Shown here piece by piece: positions 25,363 to 33,803 of a stretch of DNA of 64,000 bases (positions are counted from its first letter, which is position 1; the number at the start of each line of letters is the position of its first letter). This DNA comes from Actinomycetes bacterium (GTDB taxonomy: Bacteria > Actinomycetota > Acidimicrobiia > Acidimicrobiales > Palsa-688). The position numbers were made by a program, and so were the translations under genes. The stretch is from positions 1 to 64,000 of the forward strand of contig JAJYMB010000059.1 of assembly GCA_021787365.1 (NCBI GenBank). Reading direction: 5' to 3'. The notes beneath the pieces were generated by a model. The model ran no database searches. It was not told where the DNA came from and saw only the letters and a list, made by a program, of their open reading frames with translations.

Positions 25363-26724
25363 TTGGCGATCTCGGTGGTTGAGCGGGCGGACCTCTTTCA
25401 AGCGGCGCTCGAGCGCCGGTTGGCTGAGCACGGTCCCCTGGCGGCGCGCATGCGGCCGAGGTCGCTCGACGAAATGGTCGGCCAGCGGCACCTGCTCGGG
25501 CCGGGCCGGCCGCTCAGGGCCCTGATCGAAGCCGACCGGCTTTCTTCGGCGGTGCTCTGGGGCCCGCCCGGCTCGGGCAAGACCACGCTCGCCAAGCTCG
25601 TGGCCGGCGCTACCAAGAAGTCGTTCGTTTCCATGTCGGCGGTAGCCGCCGGCGTGAAGGACGTGAGAGAGACGGTCGAGACGGCGAGGAACCTGCTCGC
25701 GGTGGAAGGTCGGGGGACCGTGCTGTTCCTCGACGAAGTGCACCGGTTCAACCGGGCGCAGCAAGACGCGCTCCTGCCCTCGGTCGAGTCCGGAGAACTG
25801 GTTTTCATCGGGGCGACCACCGAGAACCCGTTCTTTTCCGTCAACGGGCCGCTCCTTTCGCGCAGCAGCTTGTTCCGCCTGGATCGGTTGTCGGAGCCGG
25901 ATCTGGTGGTCTTGCTGCGCCGTGCCCTCGAGCGCGAGGATGCCTCGGCCGACGATGACGCCATCACAGCGCTCGCCCGCCTGGCCGAGGGCGACGCCCG
26001 CAGCGCGCTCAACAGCCTCGAGGTCGCGCTGGCCCTGGCCGAGACCGCGGGCCGGTCGGCCGTGAGCGTGGAGGACGTGGAGGCTGCTCGCAGCACGAGG
26101 GTCCTGCGCTACGGGGAGGACGAGCACTACGACGTCGTGAGCGCTTTCATCAAGTCCATCCGCGGGTCGGACCCCGACGCGGGGCTCTACTGGTTGGCGC
26201 GCATGCTCGAGGCTGGCGAGGACGCCCGTTTCATCGCGAGGCGTCTCGTCATATTGGCGAGCGAGGACGTGGGCATGGCGGACCCGCAGGCGCTGGTGGT
26301 GGCGGACGCGGCCGCTCGGGCGGTCGAGTTCGTGGGGCTACCCGAGGCCCAGCTCAACTTGGCCCACGCGGTGGTCCACTTGGCGAACGCCCCCAAGTCC
26401 AACTCGGTGACAGCCGCCCTTGGCAGGGCACGCTCAGACGTGGCCGAGCTTTCCGCCGGCGAGGTTCCCAAACACCTGCGGGACTCGCATTACAAAGGGG
26501 CGGCGCGCCTCGGCCACGGCAAGGGCTATGTGTACCCCCACGGGGAACCCGGAGGCTGGGTGGCGCAGCAGTACCGGCCGCCTCACTTGGAGGGGCGGGT
26601 GTACTGGGAGCCGACCGGCCGGGGTGAGGATGTCCGGCGGGCGGCCGGTGGGCCTGCGGCCGAGGGCGAAGGGGCCGCCCAGGGCGGGCCGGCGGGCCAA
26701 GAAGGTGGCCGGCGAGGCTCGTAG
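25363..26724 (+). CDS. rarA: Replication-associated recombination protein A (RarA/MgsA AAA+ ATPase)
   Basis: RarA acts at stalled replication forks as a clamp-loader-like AAA+ ATPase. The 453-residue product has RMRPRSLDEMVGQRHLLG, Walker A GPPGSGKTTLA, Walker B LFLDEVHRFNRAQQDALLP, sensor 1 FIGATTENP and the MgsA C-terminal region (FIKSIRGSDPDAGLYWLARML, NLAHAVVHLANAPKSN, HYKGAARLGHGKGYVYPH). A TTG start at 25363 is proposed; a GTG five codons further is possible. The C-terminal 35 residues are Gly/Ala-rich. Confidence 0.95.
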   Translation: MAISVVERADLFQAALERRLAEHGPLAARMRPRSLDEMVGQRHLLGPGRPLRALIEADRLSSAVLWGPPGSGKTTLAKLVAGATKKSFVSMSAVAAGVKDVRETVETARNLLAVEGRGTVLFLDEVHRFNRAQQDALLPSVESGELVFIGATTENPFFSVNGPLLSRSSLFRLDRLSEPDLVVLLRRALEREDASADDDAITALARLAEGDARSALNSLEVALALAETAGRSAVSVEDVEAARSTRVLRYGEDEHYDVVSAFIKSIRGSDPDAGLYWLARMLEAGEDARFIARRLVILASEDVGMADPQALVVADAAARAVEFVGLPEAQLNLAHAVVHLANAPKSNSVTAALGRARSDVAELSAGEVPKHLRDSHYKGAARLGHGKGYVYPHGEPGGWVAQQYRPPHLEGRVYWEPTGRGEDVRRAAGGPAAEGEGAAQGGPAGQEGGRRGS

Positions 26725-26811
26725 GCATCAGGCGGGCTTGGACGAGTCCGAGGTGCGGCCCGGTGAAAGCAGCCTGCCCGTCGGCCTGGGTTGCGTGCCG
26801 GCGCTCCGGGC

Positions 26812-27840
26812 CTACTCCGCGATGCGCCGGCAGAGCCAGGCGAGCGACAGCGGGTAGCGGTAGTCGATGCTCATGTGCCCGCCGTCGAAGTACTCGGTGT
26901 GGACCACGTCGTGCCCCAAGCCGATTTCGCTGAGGGCGGAACGGAAAGCCGCTGTACCCAAGTCCAGGTACCATTCATCGTCGGTGCCTGCGTCGAGCCA
27001 GACCGCCCGCAGCGACGCTAGCGCGTCCGCGTACTTGGGGACCATGCGGACCGGGTCCCGGTCGAGCCAGCGCTGCCACACCGCCGGCCGCAGTGCCCCG
27101 GTGGCCGGGTCGAAGGGCAGCGTCACCGAACCGTCCTCGCCGGCGGAAAAGCACGCCGAAACCCCGAGCAGCATGAGGAGGCAATGGTCCTCTTTCTTGG
27201 TAAACGCGGTCCGCGACCTGAAGCCCGCCCACCACTGCCAGATGTCGCCGTCATATTTCCGCAAGTGCCGGGTCGCTTTGGCGAACTCGGGCAAGTAGAG
27301 GTACTCGTAGAGGCAGTCGCCCGCATGGGAGGCGAGGGCGCCGAAGAGGTCGGGCCGCAGCATGGGTGTGACCATGGCCCCGAAACCACCGCTCGAATGG
27401 CCCATGATCGCTCGGTGCTCGGCCGCCACCAGGGTACGGAAGTGCGCGTCGACCCAGGGGACCACCTCCTCGCACAGGTAGGAGTGGTAACGCCCGGTGC
27501 CCGCCGAGTCGACGAACTGGCTCCCCCCGTACGACGTCCAGGCATCTACATAGACCACGACCGCCGGCGGCGCCTCGGCGCGTGCGAACGTGGCGTCGGC
27601 CGTCTCGGGGAAGGGCTGGCGGAACGCAGCGCGGTTCCGCCACATGGCGACATGGCCGGTGTAGCCCTGGAGCACGTAGACAGTTGGGTACCGGCGCCCT
27701 TGGTCGGCGTCGTAGCCGGGCGGCAGGTACACGAGCACCGGGCGCTCGTGCGGGTCGCCGAGCGGGTTGGCGCGGAGCAACTCGCTTTCGATCACGTGCT
27801 CCTCGATCCTTCCCGCCAGCTCAGCAGACCATGGCAGCAT
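26812..27840 (-). CDS. Esterase D/antigen 85-like alpha/beta hydrolase
   Basis: This 342-residue protein belongs to the putative esterase family that includes enterochelin esterase and antigen 85. YLPPGYD...YPTVYVLQGYTGH leads into the fold, the nucleophile serine lies in IMGHSSGGFGAMV, an aspartate in DAGTDDEWYLDLG, and the histidine in YFDGGHMSIDYRYP. The ATG at 27840 follows a strong AAGGAGG; the frame continues 8 codons upstream to a TTG without support. No signal peptide is seen, so it is probably cytosolic. The substrate is unknown. It stands alone, convergent with rarA. Confidence 0.8.
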   Translation of the reverse strand: MLPWSAELAGRIEEHVIESELLRANPLGDPHERPVLVYLPPGYDADQGRRYPTVYVLQGYTGHVAMWRNRAAFRQPFPETADATFARAEAPPAVVVYVDAWTSYGGSQFVDSAGTGRYHSYLCEEVVPWVDAHFRTLVAAEHRAIMGHSSGGFGAMVTPMLRPDLFGALASHAGDCLYEYLYLPEFAKATRHLRKYDGDIWQWWAGFRSRTAFTKKEDHCLLMLLGVSACFSAGEDGSVTLPFDPATGALRPAVWQRWLDRDPVRMVPKYADALASLRAVWLDAGTDDEWYLDLGTAAFRSALSEIGLGHDVVHTEYFDGGHMSIDYRYPLSLAWLCRRIAE

Positions 27841-27970
27841 CCGGGCCTCCTTCCTCCCAGCCAATTAGTGGTTGTAGCCGGGTAGCAGCCTGAAGGGTTT
27901 TCCGGCCAACGTACGCAACCCAGGGTCCCAGTCGCAATCGGGTGAAGGCTCCGGTCCCGGTACGAGATGG

Positions 27971-28417
27971 TCAGGGGACGTGGAGGACCTCCCCCGGCTG
28001 CAAGGTGCCCCCGCCGATCTGGCTTTCGAGCAAGTACTCGAGCGGTCGCGGGTCCTTGGTGCCCGAAAAGCGAACGGCGACGGCCCATATTGTGTCGCCG
28101 GGCCGCGCCACGTAGGTGGTCGTTGCGCAGTTGCTCCCCCAAGGGGCGCTGGCACCTGGTGGGCAGGGGCTCGTGCCTGCATGTGAAGGCGATGCAGACG
28201 CAATGAGCCGCGAAGCGACGCTCGATGCGAGAGCCCCGGCGCCAGCGGCGAGGGCCAGTAGCAGTAAGCGGCGCCAGAGGCAGGCCCGGGCACCTGGCCG
28301 TCCAGGAAGCGCTGGCGCCGTGGGTGCGCCGCCTCGAGCCTGGTCGGCGCTCGGCACGGCGGCGTGCCCCCCTGTCGTGGGCCTGCTGGTGCCTTTGGCG
28401 TGGTCGGATGCAACCAA
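27971..28417 (-). CDS. SOS-linked LysM protein, DivS/YneA/Rv2719c-like position
   Basis: This 148-residue protein has a basic Pro-rich N-terminus, one membrane helix (RLLLLALAAGAGALASSVAS, residues about 50-70) and a C-terminal LysM domain (YVARPGDTIWAVAVRFS to LQPGEVLHVP). LysM binds peptidoglycan. In actinobacteria and Bacillus the gene divergent from lexA encodes an SOS-induced cell-division inhibitor or cell-wall hydrolase of exactly this build (YneA, DivS, Rv2719c). The role here is inferred from architecture and position. The TTG start is fixed by AAAGGAGG eight bases upstream. Three LexA boxes lie in its promoter region. Confidence 0.82.
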   Translation of the reverse strand: MVASDHAKGTSRPTTGGHAAVPSADQARGGAPTAPALPGRPGARACLWRRLLLLALAAGAGALASSVASRLIASASPSHAGTSPCPPGASAPWGSNCATTTYVARPGDTIWAVAVRFSGTKDPRPLEYLLESQIGGGTLQPGEVLHVP

Positions 28418-28452
28418 TTGCGTGCCTCCTTTGGGGAGTGCTGAAGGGGTAG

Positions 28453-28518
28453 CAAACGTACGTTCCTAGCCTACTCGAACTTACGTTCAACCGGCGAAAT
28501 TTCAGGAACGTATGTTTG
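28453..28518. promoter_or_regulatory. Three LexA (SOS) boxes in the divergent promoter
   Basis: Three matches to the actinobacterial/Bacillus SOS box CGAACRNRYGTTYC are present: CAAACGTACGTTCC (28453-28466), CGAACTTACGTTCA (28476-28489) and GGAACGTATGTTTG (28505-28518). Box 3 overlaps the lexA -35. Boxes 1 and 2 cover a leftward TTGAAC-N16-TAGGAA that could drive the LysM gene. Confidence 0.9.
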
Positions 28519-28544
28519 ACCTTCGGGCCCAAAACCGCTACGAT
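28516..28544 (+). promoter_or_regulatory. lexA promoter
   Basis: TTGACC (28516-28521), 17 bases and TACGAT (28539-28544) form a good rightward promoter overlapped at its -35 by SOS box 3, as expected for autorepression. Confidence 0.7.
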
Positions 28545-28626
28545 GATCAGTAATGGCGTTGCCAGGGACGGCGGCCGGGAGCTATCAGGCAGCGGCCGCG
28601 GGCCGCGGCCAGAACGGAGGGCAACC

Positions 28627-29259
28627 TTGACCGAAGTCGCATTGACAGACAAGCGCCGGGAGATACTCGAGTTCATCGCCGCCCAGGTGCGGGAGCACGG
28701 CTACCCGCCTTCTGTGCGCGAGATCGGCGCCGCCGTCGGGCTCGCGTCCACCTCGACGGTACAGGCACACCTTAACACGCTGCAGCGCCAGGGTTACTTG
28801 CGGCGGGACCCGACCAAGCCGCGAGCGCTGGAGGTGCGTTACGAGGCCGGGTCGGGCGCCCCGATCGAGTGCCGGCCGACGAGGCAGGTGCCCCTGGTCG
28901 GGGACATCGCCGCTGGTACCAACGTCCTCGCTTCAGAGAACATCGAGGAGCTACTGCCCTTGCCACAGGACTTCACGGGTAGCGGCAACCTCTTCATGCT
29001 CCGGGTCAGGGGCGACTCGATGGTCGACGCGGGCATCCTCGACGGCGACTTCGTCGTCGTCCGCCAACAGCCCGACGCCGAGCCGGGCGAGATCGTCGCC
29101 GCCGGGCTCCCGGGAGGCGAGGCCACCGTCAAGCGGTTTTCGCGCGAAGGTGACAACATTGTGTTGCTGCCCGCCAACGAGCACATGTCTCCGCTCGTGT
29201 ACCCAGCGTCCGAAGTCCAGCTCTACGGCAAGGTCGTGACGGTCATGCGCCGGCTGTAG
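28627..29259 (+). CDS. lexA: SOS repressor LexA
   Basis: LexA represses DNA-damage genes and cleaves itself on RecA filaments. The TTG at 28627 is preferred because CGGAGGG precedes it; the open frame extends 37 codons upstream into the promoter and is not credible. The 210-residue product has the winged helix (residues 8-65; YPPSVREIGAAVGLASTSTVQAHLNTL), the cleavage site Ala96-Gly97 in DIAAGTN, catalytic Ser131 in RGDSMVDAG and Lys169 in EATVKRF. All functional residues are in place. Confidence 0.97.
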   Translation: MTEVALTDKRREILEFIAAQVREHGYPPSVREIGAAVGLASTSTVQAHLNTLQRQGYLRRDPTKPRALEVRYEAGSGAPIECRPTRQVPLVGDIAAGTNVLASENIEELLPLPQDFTGSGNLFMLRVRGDSMVDAGILDGDFVVVRQQPDAEPGEIVAAGLPGGEATVKRFSREGDNIVLLPANEHMSPLVYPASEVQLYGKVVTVMRRL

Positions 29260-29270
29260 GCCGGCGTTGT

Positions 29271-29291
29271 CGGGGCCGGTCAGGGGCCCCG
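29271..29291. terminator. Hairpin between lexA and manA
   Basis: CGGGGCC (29271-29277) and GGCCCCG (29285-29291) form a 7-bp stem with a 7-base loop in the convergent gap, usable from both sides. Confidence 0.5.
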
Positions 29292-29342
29292 CCGGCAGCG
29301 TGCCGGGCCCGGGAAGCTCGCTCCCTCCTGGTCAGGCCGTCG

Positions 29343-30416
29343 CTAATGACCGGTGGCGGCCCCCGGGTCGTCACGCTTGGCGTCTGCGGGGAGCGGCGGC
29401 AGGCACCTGAGGAGTTCCACGTCGCCGCTTGCCGTGGTGGCACCCGCTCCCCAAGGGAGGACCCAGGTCTGCCCCGCTGAGATGCTTGCGTCCCACCCGT
29501 CACCTGCGAGAGAGCCTGCGCCGGCGAGGACGACGATCACCGCGAACGACGGCTCGAGCCGGGCCTCGCCGTCACCGGGGCGTACACGCTGTGCCCGGAA
29601 GTAGGGTGCCGCCGGCTCAGCCAAAGCATCCTCCACAGTCGGCCCGGCACCCGGCCCGGTGGTCGTGCGCCCAGTGGCGCGGCGGACCAGTTGGTCGAGG
29701 CCGCCGTCGCCGATGGCGTCGTGGCGGACGCAGGAGATGGCCAGGTCGCGCCCGAGGCCAAGCTCGCCGGAGCTGGGGTCGAGGTCGAAGCCCTCGAGTT
29801 CGAGCATGACAGAGAAATCGGTCGGCTCTTGCAGCTCGACGCAAAATACTCCCTCGCCGATGGCGTGCGGGGTCCCCGCGGGCACCAAGACGGCGTCGCC
29901 GGGTGCGACCACCAACCGGTTCAGGTTGGCGAGCATTGCCCTGGTGTCCTGCTCCGCCACCCAGCGGGCCAGCTCGCCGGCTGCGAGGTCGCGCACCCAA
30001 CCGAGGTACACCACTGGTTCGGCTCCTTTGGTGCCGACGATCACCCAGTTTTCCGTCTTACCGTGACGGGAGCCAAGGTGGGCACGGGCAAAGGACCTGG
30101 GAGGGTGGGCGTGGACGGGCAAGCGCTCGCCGGCGTCCAGGAGCTTGACCAGGAGGGCAGGAGAGGCACCGAAGTAGGCCACGTGCTCGGGCCCGAGCCA
30201 GGCCTCTGGGTCGCGCTCCACGGCGTCTCGGACATAGCCGTCTCCGGGCAGCATCGACAGGCCGTCCTCGAGCATGCCGAAGCGGGGGGTGGTCGACGCC
30301 ACCCAGTCCTCGGGGCGGAAGGGGTCTTCGCTGGCGGTCCCCCTGAAGGCGGCGATGGCGGCGCCGCCCCGGTAAAACTGCCGGGGTTGGTTGGAGCCGA
30401 GCTTTACGGGTTGCAC
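29343..30416 (-). CDS. manA: Mannose-6-phosphate isomerase, class I
   Basis: The protein interconverts mannose 6-phosphate and fructose 6-phosphate with a zinc centre. In the cupin fold LLDAGERLPVHAHPPRSFARAHLGSRHGKTENW supplies zinc ligands, and VLVPAGTPHAIGEGVFCVELQEPTDFSV is the second conserved block. The GTG at 30416 is chosen since sequence upstream is low complexity and a TAGCGT box (30425-30430) lies 8 bases away, a leaderless layout. At about 357 residues it is of normal size. It is divergent from a PfkB sugar kinase, which suggests a hexose-entry pair. Confidence 0.88.
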   Translation of the reverse strand: MQPVKLGSNQPRQFYRGGAAIAAFRGTASEDPFRPEDWVASTTPRFGMLEDGLSMLPGDGYVRDAVERDPEAWLGPEHVAYFGASPALLVKLLDAGERLPVHAHPPRSFARAHLGSRHGKTENWVIVGTKGAEPVVYLGWVRDLAAGELARWVAEQDTRAMLANLNRLVVAPGDAVLVPAGTPHAIGEGVFCVELQEPTDFSVMLELEGFDLDPSSGELGLGRDLAISCVRHDAIGDGGLDQLVRRATGRTTTGPGAGPTVEDALAEPAAPYFRAQRVRPGDGEARLEPSFAVIVVLAGAGSLAGDGWDASISAGQTWVLPWGAGATTASGDVELLRCLPPLPADAKRDDPGAATGH

Positions 30417-30574
30417 CGCCCGACACGCTACAGGCCGCACTCCCGGGGTTGCGGACGGTTTGCACGCCTGTGACGTCCTCTGGCGTGGCACCGTGGGTCG
30501 ACGAACTGCCCTCGTGCGCGCCCGTCGAGGACCGCGGTTGCGGCGCCGTCGTGGCCGCGAGGTACTGTCAGCCG

Positions 30575-31558
30575 GTGGCTGACGTCTTTGTGCTGGTAGT
30601 GGGCGAGTGCCTGGTCGACTTGGCACCGGCGGGAGAAGCGCGACAGGGCATCGCCGGCAAGAGCTATGTAGCCCTCCCAGGGGGGAGTCCTGCAAACGTA
30701 GCGGTGGGCCTCGCTCGTCTCGGGGTGCGCACTGGTTTTGCTGGAAGGTTTTCTGCCGAGGGCTTCGGGCCCTGGCTCCGTCAACACCTGTCCTCCAACG
30801 GGGTCGACCTTTCTACTTCCGTAGATGCCACTGAGCCGGCCACGCTGGCGGTCGTGACGCTGGATGCTGCGGGGAGGGCGAGTTACACGTTCTACGGGCC
30901 CGAGACGGCCGACTGGCGGTGGTCGGCGGGCGAACTTCCCGTGCCCCGTGGCTTTGCGGCCGTCCATAGCGGCTCTCTCGCGACCACCTTCGAACCTGGC
31001 GCCTCGGTGCTGGCAAAGTGGCTGGAGGCGGTGCGCGACAGCGGTGACGCCGTCGTCTCGTTCGACCCCAACGTGCGGGCGGGCCTGGTGGCAGACCTGA
31101 CCGCCTACCGCGACCGCCTCGAACGGCTGGTTGCCTGTGCCCACATCGTCAAGGCTTCAGATGATGACCTCGCGGTGGCCTACCCCGGCAGCGCCGTGGA
31201 AAAGGTGGCCGAGTCGTGGCTCTCGGGGGGAGCAGCCCTCGTCGTGGTCACCGAGGGGCCCCGGGGGGCAAGAGCGTTCCACGCATCTGGAGCGCAGGCG
31301 AGTTGCGTTCCGCCGGCGGTCGAGGTGGCGGACACGATCGGTGCTGGAGACACCTTCAGTGCGAGCTTGCTTGCTTACTTGGCGTCCGCGGGGGCCCTCA
31401 CACCAGAAGGCGTCGCCTCCTTGGGCAGCGAGGAATTGGAGCGTGCCATCGGCTATGCGGTCGCCGCTAGCGCCTTCACCTGCACCCGGCCAGGGGCAGA
31501 CCCTCCGACGGCGAGGGAGCTGGCCACCTTTTGCGAGGCAGTTGTGCCACGAAGTTGA
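30575..31558 (+). CDS. PfkB-family carbohydrate kinase (fructokinase-like)
   Basis: This 327-residue ribokinase-family enzyme probably phosphorylates fructose or a related sugar. It has the opening GECLVDLAP, the Gly-rich PFKB signature 1 region LPGGSPANVAVGLARLG, FDPNVRAGL, and signature 2 DTIGAGDTFSASLLAYL with the catalytic aspartate. Start: GTG at 30575, with TACTGT (30563-30568) 6 bases upstream and no Shine-Dalgarno; the frame extends upstream without coding character. Its neighbours manA and pfkA fit a fructose/mannose route into glycolysis. Substrate is inferred. Confidence 0.85.
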   Translation: MADVFVLVVGECLVDLAPAGEARQGIAGKSYVALPGGSPANVAVGLARLGVRTGFAGRFSAEGFGPWLRQHLSSNGVDLSTSVDATEPATLAVVTLDAAGRASYTFYGPETADWRWSAGELPVPRGFAAVHSGSLATTFEPGASVLAKWLEAVRDSGDAVVSFDPNVRAGLVADLTAYRDRLERLVACAHIVKASDDDLAVAYPGSAVEKVAESWLSGGAALVVVTEGPRGARAFHASGAQASCVPPAVEVADTIGAGDTFSASLLAYLASAGALTPEGVASLGSEELERAIGYAVAASAFTCTRPGADPPTARELATFCEAVVPRS

Positions 31559-31695
31559 GGGCGGGCCTCGACCCGAACTGGGACTTGCGTGTTGGCGAGG
31601 CGGAGCGACGCATGCCGTGGTGGCGACGAGACTTGCGCTGGGGCCTCCAAATTTTGTGAAGGAGAAGGCGGTCCAGCGCCGCCCCCACTGTTTAG

Positions 31696-31710
31696 GGGGC
31701 AAGTTGCCCC
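31696..31710. promoter_or_regulatory. Palindrome upstream of pfkA
   Basis: GGGGCAA-G-TTGCCCC is a perfect 15-base palindrome 51 bases before the pfkA start. It has the form of an operator, but a terminator for the PfkB gene is possible too. No cognate regulator is identified. Confidence 0.45.
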
Positions 31711-31761
31711 TTGATAAGTTGGGGCCGGCCAGGAAGGCCAAGCGAGGAAAAGGAGCGTGCC

Positions 31762-32793
31762 ATGCGAGTCGGTGTTCTTACTGGTGGGGGGGACTGCCCA
31801 GGGCTCAACGCAGTCATCAGGGCTGCCGTCTTGAAGGGCGAGAAGCGTTACGGGGACAGCTTCATCGGTTTCCTGGACGGCTGGCTCGGCGTGATCGAGG
31901 ACAGGACGGCGCCACTGGGCTCGGCGCGCTGCCGTGACATCCTTGACAAGGGCGGCACGATCCTGGGGACGAGCCGGACCAACCCTTACAAGGAGCGAGG
32001 CGGTGCCGAGCGGGTACGGGCCACGCTGGCGGCCGAGGGCGTGGACGCGCTCATGGCGATCGGGGGCGACGACACATTGGGCGTGGCGAGCAAGCTGGCC
32101 GGCGAGGGGGTGACGGTGGTCGGCGTCCCGAAGACGATCGACAACGACCTGTCGGCGACAGAAGTCACATTCGGTTTCCACACGGCCGTTCAGATCGCGA
32201 CGGAGGCCATCGACCGCTTGCGGACCACGTCGGAGTCGCACGGGCGCGTCATCGTCTGCGAAGTGATGGGCAGGCACGCGGGGTGGATCTCGATGTACGC
32301 GGGCATCGCGGGGGGCGCGGTCGACGTGCTCGTGCCCGAGCAGCCCTTCGACGTGGCCGAAGTGTGCGAACTGCTGAAGGCGCACCGTGCGCTAGGCCGG
32401 GTCGCCTCCGTCGTCGTGGTGGCCGAAGGAGCAGTTCCCAAGGAGGGCTCGCTCTCGGTGACATCGGGCGAGGTCGACCAGTTCGGGCACGTCCGACTAG
32501 GCGGGATTGCCAACGTGCTCGCCAAGGAGATCGAGGAGCGGACCGGCTTCGAAACCCGGGCGACGGTCCTCGGCCATATCCAGCGGGGTGGCACCCCGAC
32601 CGCGTACGACAGGGTACTGGCGACCAGGTTTGGGATCGACGCGATCGACGCTCTGCACGATGGTGGGGCGGGCACGATGGTCGCCCTCCAAGCGGACAAG
32701 ATCGTGCGCGTGCCGCTGTCCGACGCTGTTTCGGAACCGAAGCTCGTGCCGAACGAGCTCTATGAGACGGTGGCCCGGCCCCTGTTCGGTTAG
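31762..32793 (+). CDS. 6-phosphofructokinase, probably diphosphate-dependent
   Basis: The enzyme converts fructose 6-phosphate to the 1,6-bisphosphate. The ATG at 31762 follows AAAAGGAG. The 343-residue length matches the actinobacterial group III PFKs. The phosphoryl-donor loop reads AIGGDDTLG with Asp103-Asp104, where ATP-dependent enzymes carry Gly at the second position; together with Lys123 in VPKTIDND this is the signature of PPi-dependent enzymes. Asp126 and Asp128 are the catalytic residues, and CEVMGRHAGW and HIQRGGTPTAYDR complete the active site. Donor specificity is inferred from this residue pattern. If correct, the step is reversible. Confidence 0.9.
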   Translation: MRVGVLTGGGDCPGLNAVIRAAVLKGEKRYGDSFIGFLDGWLGVIEDRTAPLGSARCRDILDKGGTILGTSRTNPYKERGGAERVRATLAAEGVDALMAIGGDDTLGVASKLAGEGVTVVGVPKTIDNDLSATEVTFGFHTAVQIATEAIDRLRTTSESHGRVIVCEVMGRHAGWISMYAGIAGGAVDVLVPEQPFDVAEVCELLKAHRALGRVASVVVVAEGAVPKEGSLSVTSGEVDQFGHVRLGGIANVLAKEIEERTGFETRATVLGHIQRGGTPTAYDRVLATRFGIDAIDALHDGGAGTMVALQADKIVRVPLSDAVSEPKLVPNELYETVARPLFG

Positions 32794-32811
32794 GGGCGGG
32801 GTGCGGGCGCT

Positions 32812-32847
32812 GGTGTTGGTGCCGGTGCCGGTGCCGGTGCCGGTGCC
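32812..32847. repeat. GGTGCC hexanucleotide repeat
   Basis: One GGTGTT and five GGTGCC units lie in the short convergent gap between pfkA and the inositol-phosphatase gene. No coding role is seen. Confidence 0.9.
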
Positions 32848-32871
32848 ATTGTTGTGCCCGGTCCGGGTGAC

Positions 32872-33696
32872 CTAGCTGCTGTGCAGTGACCGTCGTGGTG
32901 ACTTGCGTGGCGTGCCTGTGAGGAGCTCCGAGAGGGGCTCGCAGAGCGTGGGTGTCGTGGCCAGGAGGATCTCCCCGGCGAGCCTCACCACCTCGCCGCC
33001 GGCCTCGGTGCAGATGAGGGAGCCTGCGGCCCAGTCCCAATCGTTCAAGTGGGACTCGTAGTAGGCGTCGAAGCGCCCACCGGCCACCCAGCACAGGTCG
33101 AGCGCCGCCGAGCCGCACCTGCGGATGTCGCGGACTGCAGGCAGTAGCCGAGGCAGGAGGGCGGCCTGCTCGGCCCGGCGCTCGCGGCCGTAACCAAAAC
33201 CGGTTGCCACGAGGGCCGTGGCAAGTTCGCTGCGGCCAGCGGCGACGTGGCAGGGCGAACCGTTGCACTGGGCACAGCGCCCGATTGCTGCGGACCAGGT
33301 CTCGTCTCTGCTGGGGTCGACGACGACTCCGACGACACTGCGGCCGTCCACCGCGGCGGCCAGGGAGACCGCATAGGCAGGGACGCCAAAGAAAAAGTTG
33401 GTCGTACCGTCCAGGGGGTCGGCAACCCACGACACGCCGGAGCTGCCCTGGTGAGAGGCACCCTCCTCCCCGCGGAACGAGTCCTCGGGCCTCGAGCGGC
33501 GCAATTCGGCCAGGATGTACGACTCCGAGGCGCGGTCTGCCTCGGAGACGAGGTCGGTGGGCGAGGACTTGGTCTCGACCTGCTGCAAGCTCCTGGTCGA
33601 GTACGAGGCGAGCACCCCGGCGGCGCCGGTGGCCACCCTGAGGGCGACCTCGTACAGTTCGTCTAGCAGGCCGGCGGAAAGTTCCTGTGGTCCCAT
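32872..33696 (-). CDS. Inositol monophosphatase-family phosphatase
   Basis: This 274-residue member of the inositol monophosphatase/HisN/CysQ superfamily has the metal sites SPTDLVSEADRASE, FRGEEGASH and WVADPLDGTTNF, and the distal LNDWDWAAGSLICTEAGG. The ATG at 33696 is chosen; upstream the frame runs into a GC-rich tandem array and is not coding. Substrates in the family include inositol phosphate, histidinol phosphate and 3'-phosphoadenosine phosphate, and the sequence does not decide among them. A CxxC pair in GRCAQCNGSPC is unusual. Confidence 0.82.
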   Translation of the reverse strand: MGPQELSAGLLDELYEVALRVATGAAGVLASYSTRSLQQVETKSSPTDLVSEADRASESYILAELRRSRPEDSFRGEEGASHQGSSGVSWVADPLDGTTNFFFGVPAYAVSLAAAVDGRSVVGVVVDPSRDETWSAAIGRCAQCNGSPCHVAAGRSELATALVATGFGYGRERRAEQAALLPRLLPAVRDIRRCGSAALDLCWVAGGRFDAYYESHLNDWDWAAGSLICTEAGGEVVRLAGEILLATTPTLCEPLSELLTGTPRKSPRRSLHSS

Positions 33697-33803
33697 GGGC
33701 CCAGTCTGCCTGCCCCGCCGCCGGCGACGGGACGATGGGCGGCCGAAGCCCCTTGCACTGTGGCGGAGGGGTGGGTATTGTGCCGGCGCCTGTCTGCCCT
33801 GGT

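Noticed and set aside
28516-28626. Longer lexA start
   Set aside because: Would place coding sequence over the promoter and SOS box; TTG 28627 has a Shine-Dalgarno.
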